Assembly (NCBI GenBank): GCA_964484185.1
Contig: CAZAEQ010000020.1
Location: 12,749 to 76,748, forward strand
Origin: F1-120-MAGs238 sp964484185
Lineage (GTDB): Bacteria; Planctomycetota; Phycisphaerae; Phycisphaerales; UBA1924
DNA: 64,000 bases
Direction of reading: 5' to 3'
Shown here: piece by piece, positions 26,468 through 32,997 of the stretch
Numbering within the stretch: the stretch's first letter is position 1
Layout: the number at the start of each line of letters is the position of its first letter
Position numbers and translations under genes: made by a program
The notes under the pieces: generated by a model
Database searches by the model: none
Told to the model about the DNA's origin: nothing
The model's input: the letters and a program-made list of their open reading frames with translations, nothing else

Positions 26468-28567
26468 ATGAAAAACTTCGAGTTTGCATTGCTTCCGCTT
26501 GAATCGCGGCAGCTTCTCTCGGTGGAGGTTTCCAATTTCACGGCCGACGACTTGGTCGTGGTTCCAGGTCAATCTGTGACGCTCGCCGTAGATGTCTATT
26601 CGGCATCCGGGCAGGCTGAGGCGGCGACGTTCTATCACGATATCAATAACAACAGGCAATGGGACCCCGGAATTGATCGCGATCTGGGCACATCAACTTC
26701 GCGTATCGGAAATCGTTTCTCCAGAACCATCACCATCGGTGAATGGTCCGGCCCACTGAATATTGTGGCCGACGGCGTAAACAGCGCCGGAGAATGGGCG
26801 GCATCGCGCCAAGGGCTGGAGATGCGTTTGAATCATTCTCCGCAGTTTCAGGATTTCACGCTGACTGATGGTGGAGAAGGAACTCCCGCAAGAGTGAGTG
26901 TCCGGCCGCTTGATGATTCCGGACAGATTCGCGCAGTCACCTTCTTCCTCGACCGCAATGACAATGGCAGCTGGGACGACGGTGTCGATACTTCGCTGGG
27001 GACTCTTTTCTCAGCCCAATCTGATGGCACCTATCGGCTTGAGTTCTCGCCCGACCACCTGACCTGGCCGCGCCAGCCGCGGATTGTCGCGGATGCCGTG
27101 GATTATGATGGAGACTGGTCCAGCAATCGTCGTTCCGGGGCTGTGAACTATTTCAACAACATGCTCTCTCCGCCGCCAAGTGTGCAGAATTACGGAGTCA
27201 ATCAGGACTGGGCATCTTCTGATGGCCGGAACATGACACTCAGCGTCGATGCCTATGACAATTCCGCCGTGCGTGCGGTCACGTTCTATATTGATTACAA
27301 CGAGAATGGACAGTGGGATCCCGCGATCGACGAATCCCTGGGCACCACGTATACACCCTCTGCGCAGAATCGCTATTCAATCAATGTATCCACTGATTTT
27401 GCGGGGCGACCCGCAGTACGAATCCTCGCCGATGTGACAGATTACGATGGTCAGTGGATGAACATTCGTCCATCAGTCATCGCGATCAATGGCAGCACAG
27501 GGTTTGTAACGGAGTTTGAAGCTCGTCACGAGTCTGGCACGACTGTCGACTTTGAAATGAGGTTCGAGTTCCCGAGCCGTTTCAATCGTGAAGTTCCGGA
27601 TTCTGCCAATTACTTCATGTTCCTGGATAGTAATAAGAACGGGGCATACAACCCGCTGGTTGATATCGTCCTTTCGTCTGGTGTGCTCGCGGTAGACGTC
27701 AACGGCGAAGCCAGCGCGCGTCCGCGTCTGAATCTTGGATCGAATTATCGCAACGACAACTGGTACGGCGCTGCGCTGACAAGCGTTCCCAGCGGCAACT
27801 TCACTAATGCCATCGTTTCACCAGTCCGCATTGCGATTCAACGTTCAAACAGCGATCTGCAGCCACGGGTTACATCCTTCGATGCTGAAGTGGGCTCCTC
27901 AAGTGAGTATGCCGTCATCGGCGCCCATTACAGACTGACCGGCACCTGGGAAGCGCCGCGCGGTGGCGACATGATTTCATTCTTCTTCGACAGGAACCTC
28001 AACGGTCACTGGGACTTTGGGACCGATGTGTTCCTGGGTAACCGCAATATCAACGGAGAATCAGGCTCCTTCATATTTAACGGTCACGTGCAGTACTCGA
28101 TGCTCGGGCTGGGCGCGTTTACCGCTGTGGTAAAGGATCAGTCCTTTGGTCGCGAGGCATGGAGTGTGCCGGTTTCTGATGATGTCACACAGATCTTCGC
28201 GCACCCCTCAATCATCAACGTCAGTCCTTCTGCTCTGGTCGCTCCTTCGGGCACCACTTTTAACTTCGACCTGAGTTTCAACTCACATCGCAATATCCGT
28301 GCCGCCACGGCCTTCATTGATCTCAATCGCGACGGCATTTTCAACGGGAACGATCCGAACTATGCCGCAACTTCGACAATGCTGACCCGCGGCACGCGCC
28401 ATGCCGGGACCATGCGACTCTCCATTGACACCGATGGACTCGCGCCCGGGACCTACACCGTCTTCTTCGCGGTGGGTGATAACTACCGTGGCGATGCATC
28501 GCTTCCCGGTGGAACCGCTCACGGCTTCTGGAGTCAGCGCTATGCGATGCAGATCACAGTAACCTGA
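26468..28567 (+). CDS. LEPR-XLL-like exported repeat protein, array copy 6
   Basis: Protein of 699 residues. The ATG at 26468 (MKNFEFALLPLESRQLLSVE) is preferred to the in-frame ATG seven codons upstream, because AAAGGAG is 8 nt before it. Six acidic loops: DINNNRQWDPGID, DRNDNGSWDDGVD, DYNENGQWDPAID, DSNKNGAYNPLVD, DRNLNGHWDFGTD and DLNRDGIFNGND. The C-terminus DASLPGGTAHGFWSQRYAM matches copy 5. The 277-nt upstream gap has no convincing promoter. A GNRA-loop hairpin follows the stop and closes the array. Confidence 0.82.
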   Translation: MKNFEFALLPLESRQLLSVEVSNFTADDLVVVPGQSVTLAVDVYSASGQAEAATFYHDINNNRQWDPGIDRDLGTSTSRIGNRFSRTITIGEWSGPLNIVADGVNSAGEWAASRQGLEMRLNHSPQFQDFTLTDGGEGTPARVSVRPLDDSGQIRAVTFFLDRNDNGSWDDGVDTSLGTLFSAQSDGTYRLEFSPDHLTWPRQPRIVADAVDYDGDWSSNRRSGAVNYFNNMLSPPPSVQNYGVNQDWASSDGRNMTLSVDAYDNSAVRAVTFYIDYNENGQWDPAIDESLGTTYTPSAQNRYSINVSTDFAGRPAVRILADVTDYDGQWMNIRPSVIAINGSTGFVTEFEARHESGTTVDFEMRFEFPSRFNREVPDSANYFMFLDSNKNGAYNPLVDIVLSSGVLAVDVNGEASARPRLNLGSNYRNDNWYGAALTSVPSGNFTNAIVSPVRIAIQRSNSDLQPRVTSFDAEVGSSSEYAVIGAHYRLTGTWEAPRGGDMISFFFDRNLNGHWDFGTDVFLGNRNINGESGSFIFNGHVQYSMLGLGAFTAVVKDQSFGREAWSVPVSDDVTQIFAHPSIINVSPSALVAPSGTTFNFDLSFNSHRNIRAATAFIDLNRDGIFNGNDPNYAATSTMLTRGTRHAGTMRLSIDTDGLAPGTYTVFFAVGDNYRGDASLPGGTAHGFWSQRYAMQITVT

Positions 28568-28600
28568 TATCCCTTCTTTTGACCCAAAAACCCCTATGCG

Positions 28601-28640
28601 GCGGCTTGAGCAGCAATGCTCAGGCCGCTGCTTGACTTTG
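28601..28640 (+). terminator. Hairpin closing the six-gene array
   Basis: A 12-bp stem with one G-T wobble (28601-28612 pairing with 28617-28628) and the loop GCAA, followed by the moderately T-rich TGCTTGACTTTGG. It lies 33 nt after the stop of copy 6 and is probably a terminator, although the U-tract is imperfect. Confidence 0.65.
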
Positions 28641-28670
28641 GTAATGTCCCCATCGTAGACTTTTCCGTTC

Positions 28671-28785
28671 GTGCATCAAGAGTCCCGGCCCCGTGACACA
28701 CACGCATGGCTGGGCGGCAACCGAGCTTCACACTCAAAAAGTGAACCCACGGTGCCGAGGCAACTTGAGTGATTTTTCACCCAAG
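28671..28785 (+). ncRNA. SAM-riboswitch-like leader (SAM-I/SAM-IV type) upstream of methionine/aspartate-family genes
   Basis: The leader contains ATCAAGAG (28675-28682), CGGCAACC (28715-28722) and GGTGCC (28751-28756), in the order and spacing of SAM-I/SAM-IV clan aptamers. Helices read by eye: P1 TCAAG (28676-28680) with CTTGA (28764-28768); P2 CCCGGCC with GGCTGGG around a small CGTG/CACG hairpin; P3 TTCAC with GTGAA. A second 9-bp hairpin (28764-28785, loop TTTT, one mismatch) reuses the 3' strand of P1, so the two are mutually exclusive, as expected of an expression platform. Two further hairpins (28795-28809 and 28814-28833) precede the start codon. The adjacent gene is an O-acylhomoserine sulfhydrylase, a classical SAM-regulated function. 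The exact subclass is not certain without a covariance-model search. Confidence 0.62.
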
Positions 28786-28882
28786 CCCGATGCGGCCGGT
28801 TTTCCCGGCAAAAGCTAACGATTGTTCGTTAGCCCTACGCGTCTCATTGCTTTCGTCTGATGCCGCAACAGGAGTTGCTGGC

Positions 28883-30121
28883 ATGTCTATTGAATCAACG
28901 TCGTACTCGTCGCTCGAAACACAGGCCCTTCACGGCCACACGACTGATCCCTGGTGTCGGTCGCTCTCGGTGCCGATCGTGCAATCCACAACGTTCAAGC
29001 AGGAAGAAATCGGCGCGACCGGCGTCCATTGCTATTCCCGCGTTTCGAATCCAACTGTCGATGCACTTGAAGCGGCACTTGGCGGCCTGGAGAATGCACT
29101 TCCGGCTATCTGTTTCTCGACGGGGCTTGCAGCCGAAACCGCACTTCTTCTCGCGTTGCTGAAGAACGGCGATCACGCTGTTTGCGGCGGCACGGTCTAT
29201 GGCGGCACCGTTCGTCTCTTCCAGAAAATCCTCGCCCCCTTGGGTATCAGCTGCACATTCGTCGATGCCAGCGATGCCCGCAACATCGAAAAGGCCATTC
29301 AGCCCAACACGCGTCTGGTGTTCATTGAGACACCAGCGAATCCCACGCTGCAGCTCACTGATATTCGCGCAGTGGCCTCGATCACCAAGGCACGCAAGAT
29401 TCCGCTCGTCGTCGATAACACGTTCCTCACTCCTGCGATTCAGCGTCCGCTCGATCTGGGCGCTGATGTTACTGTGTACTCCACGACCAAGCATATCGAT
29501 GGTCACTCTGCCGCGCTCGGTGGTTCGATCGTTACTCGCGACAAGGCGCTGCACGATCACATCAAATTCATCCGCAAATCCACGGGTGCAATCCAGACTC
29601 CCTTCAACGCGTACCTCACACTTCAAGGTGTTCGCACGCTGCCGCTTCGCATTCGTCAGCACTCGATCAATGCACTTGAAGTGGCCAAGTGGCTGGCAAG
29701 TCACGATGCGGTTTCTGTTGTGAATTACCCCGGACTCAAGGAGTTTCCACAGCGTGCACTCGCTGAATCGCAGCATGGCGAGCTCCATGGTGGCGTCGTT
29801 TCGTTTGAACTCAAGAGCGGGATTCCCGGCGCGATCAAAGTTCTTGAAGGCGTCCGCCTTTGTACACTTGCTGAACACCTGGGCTCGGTCGAGACAATTC
29901 TCACGCACCCTGCATCCATGACGCACGCCGATGTTCCGGCGGCTCAACGCCTCGAAGTCGGTATCTCTGATGGCCTCATTCGTATTTCCGTCGGTCTTGA
30001 AGACCCGGCCGACATCATTCGCGATCTTGAGCAGGCCTTTGCTCGCGCCACTTCCGTTCCTACCAACATTGAATCCAAGCCTTCACGCAAGGAAGGAGCA
30101 CTCCTGTGCCAGACAGTCTGA
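28883..30121 (+). CDS. O-acyl-homoserine sulfhydrylase / cystathionine gamma-synthase family enzyme
   Basis: PLP enzyme of 412 residues that would convert an activated homoserine plus sulfide (or cysteine) to homocysteine or cystathionine on the way to methionine. Motifs: YSRVSNPTVDALEAALGGLE at 51-70, DNTFLTPAIQRPL at 178-190, and the PLP lysine Lys203 in VYSTTKHIDGHSAALGGSIV. HLGSVETILTHPASMTH near the C-terminus is the usual end motif. The STTKHIDGHS form suggests MetZ/MetY rather than MetB, but substrate choice cannot be fixed. The ATG at 28883 has CAGGAG 9 nt upstream; the in-frame extension to 28769 would overlap the riboswitch-like leader. It overlaps the next gene by 16 nt. Confidence 0.87.
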   Translation: MSIESTSYSSLETQALHGHTTDPWCRSLSVPIVQSTTFKQEEIGATGVHCYSRVSNPTVDALEAALGGLENALPAICFSTGLAAETALLLALLKNGDHAVCGGTVYGGTVRLFQKILAPLGISCTFVDASDARNIEKAIQPNTRLVFIETPANPTLQLTDIRAVASITKARKIPLVVDNTFLTPAIQRPLDLGADVTVYSTTKHIDGHSAALGGSIVTRDKALHDHIKFIRKSTGAIQTPFNAYLTLQGVRTLPLRIRQHSINALEVAKWLASHDAVSVVNYPGLKEFPQRALAESQHGELHGGVVSFELKSGIPGAIKVLEGVRLCTLAEHLGSVETILTHPASMTHADVPAAQRLEVGISDGLIRISVGLEDPADIIRDLEQAFARATSVPTNIESKPSRKEGALLCQTV

Positions 30122-31824
30122 ACACGCCCACCGTCACTCCCCTCATCGTCCTGAAGATCGGCGGCTCGGTGCTCGCAACAGATCGCGATATCCGTATTGC
30201 CACGCACGAGATATACCGCTGGATCCGCCGCGGATTTAAGGTGGTTGCGGTGGTTTCGGCCATCAAAGGCCGCACCGATGCGCTGCTGAAACAAGCCAGC
30301 GGTTATGGTGATTCGCCCGAAGCGCTGGCGCAGCTCTGCGCTACGGGTGAACATGAAGCGGTTGCACTTCTGGGTCTTGCCTGTGATCGAGCGGGTATCG
30401 CGGTACGTACGCTCGACGCCGCGGCAGTGGGCATTCGCTCGCGTGGGTCTCTACTCGATGCCGAACCGGTGTCGCTCAATGCTAAGTCGATCCTCGATGC
30501 ACTCTCTCAAGCATCTGTGACGGTTGTCCCCGGTTTCATCGGTCGCAATGAACAGGGTCAAACCACGCTCCTGGGCCGCGGCGGCTCGGACACCTCAGCC
30601 ATCTTCATCGCCCACGTTCTGGGTGCTCGCTGCCGCCTGATCAAGGATGTCTCCGGACTCTTTGATCGCGATCCGCTTCAGCAAGGTGCACGCCGCTATG
30701 AGCGGGTCAGCTGGACCACACTCAAGACCATCAACGGCAAGGTGCTACAGGCAAAGGCCGCTGCTTGCTCGCTTCGCTATCGCCAGCCATTTGAAATCGG
30801 CGCGCCGCTGAGCGACGATGTCACGCTTATTGGCGGCGAGGTCACTTCGTTTACTTCCACGTTCGCCGAGTCTGCTCCACTTCGGGTGGCACTTTGTGGA
30901 TGCGGCGTGGTAGGCCGCGGTGTGTTTGATGCTCTCGCAGATCTTTCTGATCGCTTCCAGGTTGTCAGCGTTCTGGTGCGCGACATCGCAAAGGCTGCTG
31001 GGTCTGGGATTCCTTCAGCGCTCTTGACCACAACTCCGCAAGAAGCGCTCGCCAAACGCCCTGATGTTGTCATTGAACTTCTCGGCGGGATCAACCCCGC
31101 CCGAGACATCATCGCTGATACGCTCGTCCAATCGCGCGAGATCGTCACGGGAAACAAAGCTGTCATCGCTGCGTGCGGCCCGCAATTTGCCGCTACCAGC
31201 GGCAAGCACGCGGTGCGATGTTCGGCCAGCGTCGGTGGGGCGGTCCCCGTCCTCGAACTTCTTGAGCAATCTCCCGACCGCATCGTCCGCATCGAAGGGA
31301 TACTCAACGGCACAACCAACTACATCCTCTCGCGTCTCGCCGAAGGCGTGTCCTTCGCCGATGCACTCAAGCGTGCGCAGGAGCTCGGGTTTGCCGAGCA
31401 AGATCCATCGCGTGACCTGGGCGGGCTTGATGCCGCCGACAAGCTGAAAGTCATCTCACAGCGCATTTTCGGGATCAACGATCTTGTTGTTGATTGTCAA
31501 GCACTTTCGCAAGAGTCATTTGAAGCTACACAATCTCCCGGTTGCATCGTTCGGCATATCGCCGAACTCTCGATCACTTCTTCCGGCCCGCAGGCCCGAG
31601 TTACCCTCCGCGCGCTCCCGCTTGACGATTCGCTCGCCTCCATCAACAACGAACACAACGCGGTTCAATGGACCACCATCCGCGGCGAAACCTTCAGCGT
31701 TCAGGGCAAGGGTGCGGGTCGCTGGCCCACAACCCAGGCAGTCGTCGCTGATTGTCTCGATGTGTTTGCCGCACATCTGGCACGTACGACTGAACTCGCA
31801 CTTGAATCTGGAGCAGTTTCGTGA
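30106..31824 (+). CDS. Bifunctional aspartokinase-homoserine dehydrogenase without ACT domains
   Basis: Protein of 572 residues from a GTG start (GGAAGGA upstream). Residues about 11-245 are an aspartokinase-type amino-acid kinase: LKIGGSVL in place of the usual KFGGTSV, VVSAIKGRTDALL, TTLLGRGGSDTSA (154-165) and DVSGLFDRDP. Residues about 258-565 are homoserine dehydrogenase: GCGVVGRGVFDAL (265-277), VTGNKAVIAACG, ASVGGAVPVLELLE, IEGILNGTTNYILS and GLDAADKLKV with the catalytic lysine. Ordinary bifunctional enzymes (ThrA/MetL type, about 800-820 residues) have two ACT domains between the two catalytic parts; here the junction is only about 15 residues and no ACT follows. The enzyme supplies aspartyl phosphate and homoserine to the flanking gene products. 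Confidence 0.88.
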   Translation: MPDSLNTPTVTPLIVLKIGGSVLATDRDIRIATHEIYRWIRRGFKVVAVVSAIKGRTDALLKQASGYGDSPEALAQLCATGEHEAVALLGLACDRAGIAVRTLDAAAVGIRSRGSLLDAEPVSLNAKSILDALSQASVTVVPGFIGRNEQGQTTLLGRGGSDTSAIFIAHVLGARCRLIKDVSGLFDRDPLQQGARRYERVSWTTLKTINGKVLQAKAAACSLRYRQPFEIGAPLSDDVTLIGGEVTSFTSTFAESAPLRVALCGCGVVGRGVFDALADLSDRFQVVSVLVRDIAKAAGSGIPSALLTTTPQEALAKRPDVVIELLGGINPARDIIADTLVQSREIVTGNKAVIAACGPQFAATSGKHAVRCSASVGGAVPVLELLEQSPDRIVRIEGILNGTTNYILSRLAEGVSFADALKRAQELGFAEQDPSRDLGGLDAADKLKVISQRIFGINDLVVDCQALSQESFEATQSPGCIVRHIAELSITSSGPQARVTLRALPLDDSLASINNEHNAVQWTTIRGETFSVQGKGAGRWPTTQAVVADCLDVFAAHLARTTELALESGAVS

Positions 31825-32996
31825 GCACACACTCAACACGCTGGACGGTGATCGGCGCGACTGGCGCGGTTGGCCGCGAAGTGCTGCAAATTCTCGAAGC
31901 CCGCGGCATAGCTGCCTCCGCCCTTCGCGTCGCCGCGTCTGAGCGTTCGATCGGGACTTCGATCGCATACGGCGATTCGCAACTGGTGCTACAAGACCCG
32001 CTTGAACTCGCCTGGGAACCGCGTGACATTGCGATTCTCGCCGCGGATGCACCAACTGCACAGACGCTTGCACCCCGAATCTTCGAAGCGGGCGGCACAG
32101 CGATCGACAATTCCTCAGCATTCCGACTCGCCCCCGGTGTGCCGCTGGTTGTGCCGGAAGTCAATCCTGAAAAGCTGCCTCGCTCGCGCCACGGCGCGAT
32201 CATCGCGAATCCTAATTGTTCGACGATCCTTTTGCTCGTTGCACTCGAACCGCTTCGTCGCTCCTGGGGCGTATCCAAGATCGTGGTCTCGACATATCAG
32301 GCTGTTTCGGGGGCTGGGCTGCCTGCAATGCGCGAACTGCAGGAGCAGACTCGAGCGGTGCTGGCTGGTGAGGCTTCAGAACCACATGTCTTCCGCGAAC
32401 CCTGCGCGTTTAACCTTTTCAGTCACGACAGCGCGGTTGACGTCGACACCGGCCTCAACGGTGAAGAACGCAAAATCATCGATGAGGCCCGCAAAATCTG
32501 GGATTCGCCAACTTTGCAGCTTATTCCGACCTGCGTCCGCGTGCCAGTCCTTCGCGCTCACACACAATCAGTTCTTATCACGCTGCAGCGCCCCGCGACT
32601 CTTCGACAGGTGCAGGCTGCATTTCTCTGTGCAACAGGAATTCAGATCGTCGACGATCGCGCCGCCAACAGCTTTCCAACTCCACAACGTGCAACCGGGC
32701 GCGACGATGTGTTGGTCGGTCGTCTACGCCCGGCTGCAGCACAAGATGTCGATGATGTCACGCCAGTCACTGACTTCTGCCTGCTGCTCAGTGGCGATCA
32801 ATTGCGGAAAGGTGCTGCCCTCAACGCTGTGCAGATCGCCGAAGCACTTCTCCATGCCGAACCCAATACTCAGTCAATCGAATCAGTCAATTCTTCGGAA
32901 ACTCGCGTTCACACTTTCAACTCTTCCCGCCAAAAAGAAACTCGCCCGATGCGAGTTGCGCCGGGCGAGGTAGTTTCACATTCGATTGGAGCCTGA
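31821..32996 (+). CDS. asd: Aspartate-semialdehyde dehydrogenase
   Basis: NADPH-dependent enzyme reducing aspartyl phosphate to the semialdehyde, the step between the two activities of the upstream fusion protein. It is 391 residues long and starts at a GTG overlapping the previous stop by 4 nt. Motifs: VIGATGAVGREVLQIL at 10-25, DNSSAFR at 96-102, active-site Cys133 in IIANPNCSTI, TYQAVSGAG, and RVPVLRAHTQSV with the catalytic histidine. The enzyme domain ends near residue 345 (EALLHAEPN). The remaining roughly 45 residues are a low-complexity tail whose coding sequence also contains the minus-strand dnaK terminator, so the tail may be a by-product of overlap. Third gene of the operon. Confidence 0.92.
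   Translation: MSTHSTRWTVIGATGAVGREVLQILEARGIAASALRVAASERSIGTSIAYGDSQLVLQDPLELAWEPRDIAILAADAPTAQTLAPRIFEAGGTAIDNSSAFRLAPGVPLVVPEVNPEKLPRSRHGAIIANPNCSTILLLVALEPLRRSWGVSKIVVSTYQAVSGAGLPAMRELQEQTRAVLAGEASEPHVFREPCAFNLFSHDSAVDVDTGLNGEERKIIDEARKIWDSPTLQLIPTCVRVPVLRAHTQSVLITLQRPATLRQVQAAFLCATGIQIVDDRAANSFPTPQRATGRDDVLVGRLRPAAAQDVDDVTPVTDFCLLLSGDQLRKGAALNAVQIAEALLHAEPNTQSIESVNSSETRVHTFNSSRQKETRPMRVAPGEVVSHSIGA
32932..32969 (-). terminator. Intrinsic terminator of dnaK, embedded in the 3' end of asd
   Basis: Read on the minus strand, CTCGCCCG (32969-32962), a 13-nt loop, and CGGGCGAG (32948-32941) are followed by TTTCTTTTT (32940-32932). The stem is perfect and the T-tract is good. It starts 29 nt after the dnaK stop and overlaps the last codons of the convergent asd gene. 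Confidence 0.8.
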
Positions 32997-32997
32997 A

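Noticed and set aside
28895..29947. Open 350-codon minus-strand frame opposite the sulfhydrylase gene
   Set aside because: The plus-strand PLP enzyme is certain, and the antisense product is arginine/cysteine-rich with no motif or ribosome-binding site.
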